64,000 nt of DNA from DASQHL01 sp963843685 (GCA_963843685.1 CAWJLO010000006.1:172738-236737); one strand, 5' to 3'. Positions 26,525 through 35,576 are shown, numbered from the stretch's first letter. Notes: a model not told the origin generated them from the letters alone. Made by a program: numbers and translations.

Positions 26525-27333
26525 GCCAGAGCACCGTTGCGGCGAACCGTGAGCTCCGCGCGATGCGTGCCGAAGTCGACGCGCTGACCCGGCAGCTCGC
26601 CGAACGCACGGCGGCGTTGGACGCTGAGGTGCAGCAGGAGAAGAAGATCCGCGCCGACTTCGACTCGTTCACCTATAACGTGTCACATGACCTCAGGGAG
26701 CCGCTGCGCGCGCTGGACGCCTTCAGCCAGTTCCTTATCGCCGACTTCAGTTCGCAGCTCGACGACGACGGCCGAGACTTCCTTCGGAGGCTTGGGTCGG
26801 GCAGCCAGCGCATGAGGTCGCTGATCGACGACCTGGTGGCGCTATCTCGTGCGGGGCGCATCCCGGTGACGCCGACACGCATCGATACCGATCGTCTGGT
26901 GCGCGGGCTTATCGCCAATATGCGTCCCATGCTCTCCGAACGGGGAGGTGTCGTCGAGATCGTCGGCAGGCTGCCGGCGGTCGCCGGCGAAGAGAAGCGG
27001 CTGCAGCAGGCGTTCGAGCATCTCTTGACCAACGGCATCAAATTCAACGAGAGCGAGCGCCCCACCGTCACAGTGCGCGGGGCTCCGGTGGCGGACATGG
27101 TCGAGCTCCAGATAAGCGACAACGGCATAGGCATCGAGCCGGAGTTCCACGAGCGGGTATTCGGGATCTTTCAGCGCGCGCGCCCGCGGGACGAGTACGA
27201 CGGGAACGGAGCCGGGTTGGCAATCGCGCGCCACGCTATCGAATCACTCAGCGGGTCGGTGCGCATCGCCGCATCGGGGCCCGAGGGCACAACGTTCGCG
27301 GTGACGCTTCCGCGCGCGGGAAAGGGCGGCTGA
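26521..27333 (+). CDS. cytosolic sensor histidine kinase (phytochrome-kinase-like transmitter)
   Basis: A 270-residue protein from a GTG at 26521 that overlaps the leader ORF stop. A short coiled coil (ELRAMRAEVDALTRQLAERTA) precedes HisKA with His56 in YNVSHDLREPLRALDAF. HATPase_c has NGIKFNE, DNGIGIEPEF and GNGAGLAIARH. There is no sensor domain, so it needs a partner or senses through the coiled coil. The related kinase at 19626 shares the same transmitter type. Its likely regulator is the Rcp1-type gene at 25620. Confidence 0.9.
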   Translation: MSQSTVAANRELRAMRAEVDALTRQLAERTAALDAEVQQEKKIRADFDSFTYNVSHDLREPLRALDAFSQFLIADFSSQLDDDGRDFLRRLGSGSQRMRSLIDDLVALSRAGRIPVTPTRIDTDRLVRGLIANMRPMLSERGGVVEIVGRLPAVAGEEKRLQQAFEHLLTNGIKFNESERPTVTVRGAPVADMVELQISDNGIGIEPEFHERVFGIFQRARPRDEYDGNGAGLAIARHAIESLSGSVRIAASGPEGTTFAVTLPRAGKGG

Positions 27334-27595
27334 TCTGGGCCGTCCCGCGCCACCGCCCAACGGGCGTCACACGCCATCCGCTGGCGGACACGCGTTCACC
27401 TCAGTGCCTGGCCTGGTCCTGCACCGCGCTCGGGGGTGGTTGGCGTGACGCATATGTGACCTCCGTGGTACGGGCCTGTCACCTGTGGTGGCTCCCGGCG
27501 CGGAGCCGATTCGACGAATCACACATAGGCCCTTCGCTGCGGCGCCGCGGTTGGCGTTCAGCGCCGCTTAATTGGCACAGGCCTGACCGAGGCGT

Positions 27596-30168
27596 ATGAA
27601 TCTCGAACGGATCAGAGTGCACCGGCCGTCCATACGCGAGATCGCGTGGGTCATGACCGTGGTTGCGATCGGGGTGGCGGTTGCGCTGGGCACGGCGCTG
27701 ATCGTGAGCGGGCGCTACCGGTCGAAACGGCGAGAGGACACGTAGACGCCGAAATTGCCGAGATTGAGGCCCTCCAGCGGGCGCGAACTGCCTCGCTCAG
27801 CGAGGGTGCGAATCTGGCCGGCTACTATGCCCTGCCTGATGTCACGTATGCCACGAACTTCCGTACCCAGGCGGTCGCAGTGGATACGGCACTCGCGGAG
27901 AACCAGCGATCTGGCGCAGCGCACAGGTCAGGTGGACGAGTTCCACGATCATGCAGGGCCTGCTGTCCGACCACAAGGCCATTCACGACCTGCAGGAGCA
28001 GATCCTTGGGGCGTTGCAGCGCAACGACCGCGCCGCGGCTTTTGCGATCGCACAAGACAACAACCTCCCGAACCGTATTGCGCAGTTCAACGACGCTCTC
28101 ACGACGGCGGTAGACTGCGGCGCACGGCCAGTTGTCTGCTGCTCAGCAGAACGAAGCGGTGCTCCAGCGTCGTATCACGCATGTCTCGGTCGGCATCGTG
28201 GTGCTCTGGATCCTCATCGTGCTCGCGACGAGCTTCACGGCGTTCCGTTGGTTCGTGTGGCCGATCGAGGCCGTGAGCCGGATGAGCAAGGCTGTCGCCG
28301 GTGGCGATCTGCGCTCGAAGATCCCCGCCGCAGGCCCGCGCGAGATCGCGAGCATGAGTAGCGACGTCAACGAGATGGCGCGTGTGCTGGTGGAGAATAC
28401 AGACCAGCTCAGAGCGTACCTCGAGAAAGACCTGGAAGAGCAGGCCGCGCGACTGCAGGAGACGAACGTCGCCTTGAACCATAGCGAAGCGCGCTTTCGC
28501 GCGTTGGTGCAGAACGCGGCGACGCTGATCACGGTCGTGACCCCGGACACGACCGTGATCTACGCCAGCCCGGCGACAGCGTCAATTTTCGGTCTCTCGG
28601 AGAGCGCATTCGAACGCCTGAAATTGTCCGAGCTTGTCCATCCGGCCGATCTTGCGGGGTTCCTGGGGTTCATGAAGGCGATGATGGCGGGGACGGCGAC
28701 CCAGACAACGTCGCGCTTCCAACTGGCTGATGGCTCGTCGTGCAGCCTGGACATCATCGGTACCGATCAGCGACAAGAGCCCGCGATTGCTGGCATCGTC
28801 TTCAACCTGCGGGACGTGACCGAAAAAGTGGCACTGGAAGCCGAACTGAAGCATCAGGCGTTCCACGATCCGCTGACGAGCCTGGCGAATCGGGCGAGCT
28901 TCGCGGACCGGCTGGACCATGCGCTGTCGCGTGGAAGGCGTGCCGGATCGGGGCTCGCTGTGCTGTTTCTCGATCTGGACAAGTTCAAGGGAGTCAACGA
29001 CCAGCTGGGGCATCCGGCCGGTGACCAACTACTCATCCACGCTGGCCGCAAGCTGGCGGCGAGTGTTCGCGCCGGTGACACGGTGGCGCGCTTCGGCGGC
29101 GATGAGTTCGCCATCCTGCTCGAAGACCTCGCCGGCCTGGAAACGGCTACCGAGACGGCGTCACGGATCTTGACGGACCTGCGCGAACCGGTGCAAATCG
29201 AAGGTGTCGCGATTGTGCCACGCGCAAGCATCGGGATCGCGTACGCGGAGCGTGCGGAGTCCTCCGCCGAGGACCTGCTTCGAGACGCGGACATTGCCCT
29301 CTACGTGGCGAAGGATCGTGGTCGGGATCGGTTCGAGGTCTTCAACGCGAACCTGCGTGCTGCGATGCTCGAACGATTGCAGATCTTGGGGGAGCTCGAA
29401 GGCGCCGTGGCGCGCGGCGAGTTCTTTATCGAGTACCAGCCGACGGTCTCGCTACGCACGGGCAGGATCGTGGGTGCCGAAGCGCTGGTCCGATGGCACC
29501 ACCCCAAGCGAGGCATCCTGCAGCCGGACGAGTTCATCTCCTTGGCGGAGGAGTCCGGAGCGATCCTCGAGCTGGGGCACTGGGTGTTGAGTCGGGCCTG
29601 CGAGCAGGCTCGTGTTTGGCAGGACATCAAGGGACACGGGGAAGAACTCTTCATGATGGGCGTGAACGTGTCGGTGCGGCAGTTGGCCCAGCCCGATTTC
29701 GTGAGCGTGGTCCGGGACGTGCTTATTGAGACCGGTGTCGATCCAGCCGGCATCGTGCTGGAGGTGACGGAATCCGCCATGATGCGCGACGCCGGTGAGG
29801 CCGCCGCTGTCCTTGGAATGCTGAAGCAACTCGGGATCAGGCTGGCGCTCGACGACTTCGGCATGGGGTATTCATCTCTGAGCTACTTGCGCCAGTTGCC
29901 TTTCGACATGCTGAAGATTGACAAGTCCTTCGTCGGTGCCAACGACACTGATCACTTGCACGACGAGGAACTCGAGAAGGTGATCGTCGAGCTTGCCAAG
30001 ACGCTTCACCTGGAGATCGTGGCTGAGGGAATCGAGCGGAAGGAGCAGCTGCTGCGGCTGCAGGACCTCACCTGCGAGTTCGGCCAGGGCTTCTATTTCG
30101 GGAAGCCAGTGTTGCCAGGCGCGATGGATGCCCTGATCCGCAAAGACCGCTTACCTCAAGTGGCGTAG
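27596..30168 (+). pseudogene. GGDEF-EAL c-di-GMP enzyme with frame-broken N-terminal sensor
   Basis: ATG 27596 starts MNLERIRVHRPSIREIAWVM with a transmembrane helix, but the frame stops at 27743-27745. The coding signal then jumps frames near 27720, 27908, 27947 and 28110: QRARTASLSEGANLAGYY, then DLAQRTGQVDEFH, then MQGLLSDHKAIHDLQEQ. From about 28132 it is open to 30168 (678 codons): second TM helix, HAMP, PAS (about 120-230), GGDEF and EAL. GGDEF is intact (residues 322-326 of this part) with an I-site RAGD five residues before it, and EALVRW is intact. Ancestrally it was a membrane-bound dual-domain diguanylate cyclase/phosphodiesterase with a CHASE3-like sensor. The 3' part might still be expressed. 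Confidence 0.7.
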
Positions 30169-30434
30169 GAGGCGGCCCGGGGCGACAACCGCGTTGGCGT
30201 GCTTCGCGTCAAGATCCCGGCCCCGCAGGGGTGAAGTTCCCGCGATAGCGGGTCGCCACAACGCAGGCGCGGGCCGGACGAGCAAGCGGCCCGCGCACCG
30301 GCTGGCACGCAGCGTATTGGGACGGAGCGAAGCGCGACGCGGCCGTCGTCGGCGGGGAAGTCAATGACGGCACCAGGGCCAGCGCGCGGCACACCGATGA
30401 ACTCGGTTCGCCTCAGAGAGTAAGCGTTAGTGAC

Positions 30435-30911
30435 ATGCCGCTCTTTCGACGATGGGATGAAGATCGCGAACCTCGCGACCTGGCTCGGCCGAGTCTTCCC
30501 GATCGCGTGATGTCCGAGCACGATATCTTCAACCGACTGGAAGAAGAGATTGCCCGCGCCGAAAGATACGGTCGGTATCTATCGATCATCTGCCTGCTCC
30601 CGCAGCGACTGGTGGTAGAGACGCCGAGGCCGGAAGAGATCGATCTGGCGGCCGAAGCAGTGCGCGACCACCTGCGGTTCAGCGACCAGATCGGGCGACT
30701 GGGAGACGGGACGATCGTGGTGATCCTTCCCGAGACGCAGGGCGACACCGCCAGAGTCACGGCACACCGCATGGTGGCAGACCTCGCCGTGCGCTCGCGC
30801 GCACCCGGATGGGGCCACGCAAAGTGGCTTGCCGGGGTAAGCACGGTGCCAGACGACGGACGAGATCCTCCCACCCTCGTCACCACGGCGCTCCACCGGG
30901 CCGAAGACTAG
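30435..30911 (+). CDS. degenerate GGDEF-domain protein (I-site retained)
   Basis: A 158-residue soluble protein with the GGDEF fold pattern (IFNRLEEEIARAERYGRYLSII, AVRDHLRFSDQIGRLGDGTIVVIL). The signature is GDGTI where active cyclases have GGDEF, so catalysis is unlikely. RFSD lies exactly five residues before it, matching the RxxD c-di-GMP inhibitory site. It lies 266 nt downstream of the GGDEF-EAL gene. It could be a c-di-GMP sensor or adaptor. Confidence 0.7.
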   Translation: MPLFRRWDEDREPRDLARPSLPDRVMSEHDIFNRLEEEIARAERYGRYLSIICLLPQRLVVETPRPEEIDLAAEAVRDHLRFSDQIGRLGDGTIVVILPETQGDTARVTAHRMVADLAVRSRAPGWGHAKWLAGVSTVPDDGRDPPTLVTTALHRAED

Positions 30912-31160
30912 CCCCGGCAGCACGAGCTAGATCGCACGCGCTCGTGCGTGCGAGGGCACTCTGGGCGAGATCGACGCGGGGCCTTCATGGCGAGGAGAGT
31001 AGAAGAACCGCCGATCAAGAAAGACCGCCAGTCAGCCCTCGAATCTCGAGCGAGGCGATTACCACGTGCCGAAGTGGCTCGTACTTCGCCTCGGCTCTGA
31101 CCCAACTTGGCGCGACGAGACAGGACGCCGTGGTACAGGGCGTGACTAGAAGTGGAAGAT

Positions 31161-31236
31161 TGGCAGGAGTGGAGGGACTCGAACCCCCGACCGGCGGTTT
31201 TGGAGACCGCTGCTCTACCAACTGAGCTACACTCCT
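31161..31236 (-). tRNA. tRNA-Trp (anticodon CCA)
   Basis: On the minus strand the 76-nt gene begins AGGAGTGTAGCTCAG. It has an acceptor stem AGGAGTG/CACTCCT, anticodon stem GCGGT/ACCGC with loop CTCCAAA, T-loop GGTTCGAGTCC, discriminator G and an encoded CCA. All four arms pair, so the gene is intact. It lies at the right edge of the signalling block. Confidence 0.96.
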
Positions 31237-31309
31237 GCGCGCACGCAGTATAGGAGATGATCCCGCCGCCGCAGAAGTCCGCCGCACACAGCGCGCCACG
31301 CCGCGCGAC

Positions 31310-32056
31310 CTACCGCGCCCCCGCCCGCGCGCTCCCCTCCACCACCTTCCGCACCACGTCCGGAAAGTCACTGCAGATGCTGTCGACGCCCGCGCTCACC
31401 ATCTGCTCCATCTGCGCCTCGTCGTTCACCGTCCACACCATGTACGTCAGCCCCCGCCGCTGCGCCTGCCGCACCCGCTCCGGCGTCGCGAACGTGTACA
31501 GCACGCTCACACCCTGCGCGTTCAGCGACAGCGCGAACCCCCAGAAGTCGCTCCAGTCGACGATCCGGCTCGCCTCCGTCAGCAGCATCGCCGCCATCCG
31601 CGGCTCCACGTCCCGCATCCGCCGCACGTTCTCCGGCCAGAACGAATGCGTCTCGCACCACGCGATCGCGTCCGCGTCTCGTACTGCCCGCGCCACCGGC
31701 TCCTCGATGTTCGCCTGCTTGATCTCGATCTGCAGCAGCACCTTGCCGCGCGTCAGGTCGATCACCTCCGCCAGCGTCGGGATGCGCTGACCCTGAAAGC
31801 GCGGCACGAACTGGCGCGCCCCCGCGTCCAGCGCCCGCGCGACGTCCAGCGTCATCTCGTGGATGTCGCCCGTCCCGTCCGTCGTCCGGTCCACCGTCTT
31901 GTCATGGATCAACACCGGCACGCCGTCCGACGTGCAGTGCACGTCGATCTCGATCGCGTCCGCCCCCAGCGCGATCGCCCGCTCGATGCCCGCGAGCGTG
32001 TTCTCCGGCGCGTGCCCCTTGCACCCCGCGTGCGACGTCACGAGCGGCAGCCTCAT
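31310..32056 (-). CDS. glycerophosphodiester phosphodiesterase (GDPD family)
   Basis: About 248 residues from ATG 32056 (longer in-frame starts rejected; the N-terminus MRLPLVTSHAGCKGHAPENT is family-like). Catalytic features: HAGCKGHAPENTLAG, EIDVHCTSDGVPVLIHD (Glu/Asp metal ligands), IEIKQ and a late WTVNDEAQM. It hydrolyses glycerophosphodiesters to sn-glycerol-3-phosphate and alcohol. The ATG overlaps the stop of the ceramidase-like gene by 4 nt, so both may act in lipid turnover. Confidence 0.92.
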   Translation of the reverse strand: MRLPLVTSHAGCKGHAPENTLAGIERAIALGADAIEIDVHCTSDGVPVLIHDKTVDRTTDGTGDIHEMTLDVARALDAGARQFVPRFQGQRIPTLAEVIDLTRGKVLLQIEIKQANIEEPVARAVRDADAIAWCETHSFWPENVRRMRDVEPRMAAMLLTEASRIVDWSDFWGFALSLNAQGVSVLYTFATPERVRQAQRRGLTYMVWTVNDEAQMEQMVSAGVDSICSDFPDVVRKVVEGSARAGAR

Positions 32057-33360
32057 GAATCCTCCCGATGCGGCACCAGCTCCAGCAGCGCCTCCGACAG
32101 CACCGTCCCCGCGTGCTTGCCCATCGACACCGACTCCTCGTAGTTGTTGTTCCGTCCCGTCATCCACTCGTCCTCCGGGATGAAGTAGCCGATCGTATCG
32201 TGCGTCAGCCCCAGGAACAGCCGGTGCGGCGACGTCATCGAACGCCGCAACGGCAGCGCCAGCCGCGTCATCACCTCGCCCGGCGCTACCACCGCCTCCA
32301 CGTCGCTCCCGATCGCCAGGTAGCCGCAGTGCGTCGGCAGAAACGTCCGCCCGTCCCGATGCAGGAGCTGTCGCTCCGAGATCCCCTCCAGCGCCGCCAC
32401 GATCTGCGCCAGGTCGCCCCGCCCCGCCGCGTGCAGCGCCAGCGACGCCGCGCGCAACCCGCCCGCCTTACCCAGCACCGACAGCGCAGGCCCGGCGCGT
32501 CCCACCGCGTCCTGCACGCGCTGCGATAGCCGCTCGAAGTTCACCGGTACCGCCAGGGGCTCCGTGCGCACGCGCAGGAACCCGTCGACCGGCTCCGCCG
32601 ACGAGAGCGACCAGAGCGCCGCGCCCGCCACCGCCTCCCCCAGCGATCGCACGCCCTCGAACCCGCCGTTCGCCGCCGGATTCACGTCCCCGATCGCGCC
32701 GTTGACGTAAATCGCCACCCCGCCCAGCTCGCGCTCCACCGCGTCGACCGTCACGCCGCACCAGTCGCGCGACACCTCCGTGTTCGCCGCGCCACTCGCC
32801 GTCGGATGGCACGCGTAGTTCACCAGCGTCGCAACCGGCGCGCCCTCCGCGGTCGTGAACCGCAGCGACGTCAGCGTCTCGTCCGTCTCCGGCCAGCCGC
32901 GGCGGTTGCGCACCACGCCGCCGAGCGACGACGTCGCCGCCGAAACGATCGCCGGCGCCAGCGCCTGTTGCGCCTGCCAGATCGCGCTCGCCGCCCGGTG
33001 CGCGACGTGCGCCTCGTAGCCTCCGCCCGTCCCGCCCCACAGCCCCTGCGTGTCCGGGCTCGCGTGGCTGTGCGTGCAAGCAAGCAGGATCGATGCGGGC
33101 GCCAGCCCCGTCAGCCGCGACGCGTCCGAGCGGATCGCGCTCAGCAAGTGGCCCGAAGCCCCGACCAGGTCCAGCACGGCCAGCACGCACGACGTCGAAC
33201 CGTCGCTCAGCGCCAGCGCCCGGCAGTACGGCTCGTCATGGACGCCTGTCGCGCGCCGCTGCCGGTAGCTCCCGAATCCGCCGAGGTACACCCCTTCGTG
33301 CAGATCCTCCGCGCGCGGCGCGATCGAGACGGCGGCGGCGCCCGCAAGCAGCCCGCTCAT
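32053..33360 (-). CDS. neutral/alkaline ceramidase-like hydrolase
   Basis: A 435-residue protein. Family features: VSIAPRAEDLHEGVYLGGFGSY, CTHSHASPDTQG (zinc-ligand His), VNYACHPT and VYVNGAIGDVNP-like IYVNGAIGDVNPAA. No signal peptide is evident, unlike secreted neutral ceramidases. The substrate may be an N-acyl lipid, but this is inferred from family only. It is coupled to GDPD downstream and to the DUF1232 gene upstream by 4-nt overlaps. Confidence 0.8.
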   Translation of the reverse strand: MSGLLAGAAAVSIAPRAEDLHEGVYLGGFGSYRQRRATGVHDEPYCRALALSDGSTSCVLAVLDLVGASGHLLSAIRSDASRLTGLAPASILLACTHSHASPDTQGLWGGTGGGYEAHVAHRAASAIWQAQQALAPAIVSAATSSLGGVVRNRRGWPETDETLTSLRFTTAEGAPVATLVNYACHPTASGAANTEVSRDWCGVTVDAVERELGGVAIYVNGAIGDVNPAANGGFEGVRSLGEAVAGAALWSLSSAEPVDGFLRVRTEPLAVPVNFERLSQRVQDAVGRAGPALSVLGKAGGLRAASLALHAAGRGDLAQIVAALEGISERQLLHRDGRTFLPTHCGYLAIGSDVEAVVAPGEVMTRLALPLRRSMTSPHRLFLGLTHDTIGYFIPEDEWMTGRNNNYEESVSMGKHAGTVLSEALLELVPHREDS

Positions 33361-33635
33361 TCCAGATCGCCGAGATGGTCTTCGATGACGTAGCTCGGCG
33401 TCAGCCAGAGCACCAGGCCCAGCCCCGCCGCCAGCACCACCAGGTCGTCGAGCTGACCGAGCACTGGGATGAAGTCCGGGATCACGTCGATGGGGCTCGC
33501 CAGGTACACCAGCACCACGGGCATCACGCCCCGCGCCAGCGCCGGCGTCTCAGGGTCGCGGAACAGGCGCCAGGCAAGCTGCAGCTTCGCGCGGAGCGGC
33601 AGCTTCATGATGCGGCGGCGAAGGTCCTGCTTCAC
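33357..33635 (-). CDS. DUF1232 (YkvA-like) small membrane protein
   Basis: A 92-residue protein with the DUF1232 core PVVLVYLASPIDVIPDFIPVLGQLDDLVVLAAGL. ATG 33608 (MKLPLRAKL) is an alternative start. The family is membrane-associated and of unknown role. It is the first gene of the three-gene unit with ceramidase and GDPD. Confidence 0.88.
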   Translation of the reverse strand: MKQDLRRRIMKLPLRAKLQLAWRLFRDPETPALARGVMPVVLVYLASPIDVIPDFIPVLGQLDDLVVLAAGLGLVLWLTPSYVIEDHLGDLE

Positions 33636-33689
33636 CTGTGGATGATACCGCGCGAGACTGCGGCGTGAGCGCCCGCTGCGATCAGCGCG

Positions 33690-34388
33690 TCAGCCCTCGC
33701 GTATGGCCCGCAGCGCCGCGCGCTCCAGACGCGCGAAGACCACCTCGCGCTGGTCCTCCGGTGCGGACGCGAGTGCACGTCCGTCCGTCCACGCCCCGAG
33801 CCGCATCGTGGCCAGCTCGTCTCCGGTGAACGGCCGGCTGGCGCGACCTTCGCTGCCTCGCTCCAGCTGCTCCGCCATCGCGCCCGCGTGCGCGGCCAGC
33901 AGCTCCGATGCACACGTGAACGCCCGCTCCGCATCGTCCTCCCGCACACCGCCGAACCCCGCCCGCGCAAGCGCCAGCGGCAGGTCGTACGCAAGATGTG
34001 CGAAGAACGCGAGCCGTATCGCCGTCGACTTGCTCGCCGAGCCGTACTTGGTGGCCGCGAACGCCGCCCTCCACGCCCCCGGCGTGCCGAACAGGTTGCG
34101 CCGGTCCCACGCGTCGAGCGCCCGCACGTACTGCGTCGCCGCTTCGATCTCCAGCCGCGCGATCCACCCCGTGCCCGCATCGAACGCCCCCGCGCTCGCC
34201 GCCCGCGCCAGGCACGCCGAGTACGCCGCGTAGACGCCGCAGAACGCCGCCCGCCCGTCGCCGGCCGCTTGCAGTCGCGCGTGTCGCGCCGAAAGCACGT
34301 CGGCTAACTCCGCCAGGTCGCTGATTCGCTCCGGAGATCCGCATACCGACGTGTCGCTCGGCCAGCGCTCGGATGTGGATCCTGTCAT
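33690..34388 (-). CDS. DUF5995-family protein
   Basis: About 232 residues from ATG 34388, which overlaps the TGA of a 30-codon leader ORF as ATGA. A longer frame from 34415 is not preferred because it lacks an SD. Helical protein with FFAHLAYDLPLALARAGFGG, typical of the DUF5995 family found in actinobacteria and Chloroflexota. Function unknown. It is probably made by reinitiation after the leader ORF. Confidence 0.75.
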   Translation of the reverse strand: MTGSTSERWPSDTSVCGSPERISDLAELADVLSARHARLQAAGDGRAAFCGVYAAYSACLARAASAGAFDAGTGWIARLEIEAATQYVRALDAWDRRNLFGTPGAWRAAFAATKYGSASKSTAIRLAFFAHLAYDLPLALARAGFGGVREDDAERAFTCASELLAAHAGAMAEQLERGSEGRASRPFTGDELATMRLGAWTDGRALASAPEDQREVVFARLERAALRAIREG

Positions 34389-34477
34389 TTCGTCGATCTC
34401 CCCGGAGCGGGCCAACAGTTTCGGAGGCTCGCGCCGATGTTTGAGGTAGCGGCGGACCGTTGAGCAGGAACGGTCAT
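34385..34477 (-). CDS. 30-codon leader ORF coupled to the DUF5995 gene
   Basis: ATG at 34477 preceded by AAGGAGGTAGCCGG, a very strong SD. The product begins MTVPAQRSAATSNIGAS and its TGA overlaps the next ATG by 4 nt. No sequence similarity to the LSPxFK leaders, but the plan is the same: SD in a stem, ATG in the loop, stop at the downstream start. Confidence 0.55.
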   Translation of the reverse strand: MTVPAQRSAATSNIGASLRNCWPAPGRSTK

Positions 34478-34488
34478 CCGGCTACCTC
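34443..34488 (-). promoter_or_regulatory. SD-sequestering hairpin of the DUF5995 leader
   Basis: On the minus strand GAGGTAGC (34488-34481, overlapping the SD) pairs with GCTACCTC (34450-34443) inside the leader ORF. Between them ACCGTT/AACGGT form a perfect inner 6-bp stem with a 7-nt loop. The start codon lies between outer and inner stems. Confidence 0.55.
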
Positions 34489-34585
34489 CTTCCTCTGCCT
34501 GTGACTTGGGCCCCGCGATGCGGGGTCCTTGTCCGTACAAAGCAGAACGAATCTCGGCCGACAGTGTTGCCACCTGCCTCTGGCA

Positions 34586-34619
34586 CTCCCCCTCTCCGAC
34601 CCCGCCCGGAGAGGGGGAG
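34586..34619. repeat. 12-bp inverted repeat
   Basis: CTCCCCCTCTCC (34586-34597) and GGAGAGGGGGAG (34608-34619) are perfectly complementary around a 10-nt loop, between the RIO kinase stop and the DUF5995 leader. No T-tract follows, so it is not a classical terminator. It may be a dispersed palindromic unit or an mRNA stabiliser. Confidence 0.6.
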
Positions 34620-34627
34620 CCTCGCCC

Positions 34628-35452
34628 TCACAGCTCCGACCGCAGAAACCGCCCCCACAGCTCCCGCGAGATCCGGTGCGCGCTCGCCTCAACACCGAAC
34701 CGCGCGAAATGGTCCGCCAGCCGCTCGATATCCCGCTCCAGCAGGTTCAGCGCGTTCGAGTTGAACCGCGGGTCCACCGCCTGCGGGAAGTCGATGATCC
34801 GCACCTCGCCGTCGTGGTACAGCACGTTGTACGCCGAAAGGTCCCCGTGCACGCGGTCGTTGGCCAGCGCCAGTTCGACGTTGTGCATCAGTCGCGCGAA
34901 CACCCGCCGTGCCTCGGCCGGCTCGAACCGCACCCCCGCCAGCATCGGCGCCGGGTCGTCTTCATCCCCCACGTACTCCATCAGGATCACGCTGCCCGAA
35001 TGCGCGAGCGGCTCCGGCACGTCCGCCCCCGCCCGGTGCAGCACCCCCAGCGTCTCATACTCATCGCTCACCCACCTGCCGAACGCCATCTCCCGCCCCG
35101 CCCGGCTCTTCGAGAGGATCGCCCGCGTCTCCCGGCGCTTCTCCGCGCCTCGCAGCCGCCCCTCCTGGTACGCCGCGTCGTTCGCGAACTGCCGCACGTT
35201 CCGGGATCGATACACCTTCGCCGCGATCAGCTCCCGCCCGCTCGCCGCCCCGCCTTCGCAGCAGTAGACCGTCGCCTCCTTTCCGCTCTTCACCACCCCC
35301 AGGACCTGCTCGATCAGGCCCTGCTCGATGTACGGCTCGATCGCCTCGAGCTGTTCGGTATCCCTGTTCTTTCCCAATCTGTCCTCCGCGCGCGGCTCCA
35401 CGGCCGCTGCGCACTCATCCGTTTCGTCTCGATGGCTCGTTCTCGGCTGCAA
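34628..35452 (-). CDS. RIO-family serine/threonine kinase
   Basis: A 274-residue RIO1-like atypical kinase. The P-loop-like VKSGKEATVYCCEG (about residues 55-68), catalytic VHGDLSAYNV (Asp204) and metal motif IIDFPQAVDP (Asp221) are all present. RIO kinases act in ribosome maturation in archaea and eukaryotes; bacterial roles are less clear. The only in-frame start is a TTG at 35452 with no good SD. A strong SD (AAGGAGG) instead serves an out-of-frame ATG at 35466, so translation may depend on coupling or frameshifting. A long leader precedes it. Confidence 0.88.
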   Translation of the reverse strand: MQPRTSHRDETDECAAAVEPRAEDRLGKNRDTEQLEAIEPYIEQGLIEQVLGVVKSGKEATVYCCEGGAASGRELIAAKVYRSRNVRQFANDAAYQEGRLRGAEKRRETRAILSKSRAGREMAFGRWVSDEYETLGVLHRAGADVPEPLAHSGSVILMEYVGDEDDPAPMLAGVRFEPAEARRVFARLMHNVELALANDRVHGDLSAYNVLYHDGEVRIIDFPQAVDPRFNSNALNLLERDIERLADHFARFGVEASAHRISRELWGRFLRSEL

Positions 35453-35466
35453 ACACTGATGGTCAT
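35314..35466 (-). CDS. 50-codon out-of-frame ORF overlapping the RIO kinase start
   Basis: ATG at 35466 is placed ideally after AAGGAGGTGTTCGAA. It reads MTISVCSRERAIETKRMSAQ in a frame different from the kinase and ends at 35314, inside the kinase gene. It is either a leader ORF, the remains of a frameshift joining it to the kinase, or an SD actually used for the TTG 14 nt further on. Confidence 0.35.
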   Translation of the reverse strand: MTISVCSRERAIETKRMSAQRPWSRARRTDWERTGIPNSSRRSSRTSSRA

Positions 35467-35510
35467 TTCGAACACCTCCTTATGTCGCGTCGTTTCCGTC
35501 GCCGCTGGAT

Positions 35511-35546
35511 GCAAACAAGCCGCGTACGCTCGTCGCGCACGCGGCT
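35511..35546 (-). terminator. terminator-like hairpin 2 in the RIO leader
   Basis: Minus-strand hairpin AGCCGCGT/ACGCGGCT (35546-35539 with 35525-35518) followed by TGTTTGC. It lies before the RIO kinase start, so it would act as an attenuator. Confidence 0.6.
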
Positions 35547-35550
35547 CCTC

Positions 35551-35576
35551 AACAAGAAAGCCGCCCTCTGGCGGCT
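35551..35576 (-). terminator. terminator-like hairpin 1 in the RIO leader
   Basis: Minus-strand hairpin AGCCGCC-AGAG-GGCGGCT (35576-35559) followed by TTCTTGTT. It is downstream of the 18-codon leader ORF and upstream of hairpin 2, giving a tandem arrangement. Confidence 0.7.

Noticed and set aside
31161..31190. Possible attachment site: repeat of the tRNA-Trp end at the left border of the signalling block
   Set aside because: A similar word (TGGAGGGTCC near 8520) is only partial; no integrase gene is present in the window.
34586..34619. Inverted repeat as an intrinsic terminator of the RIO kinase
   Set aside because: The stem is strong, but no T-tract follows on either strand.
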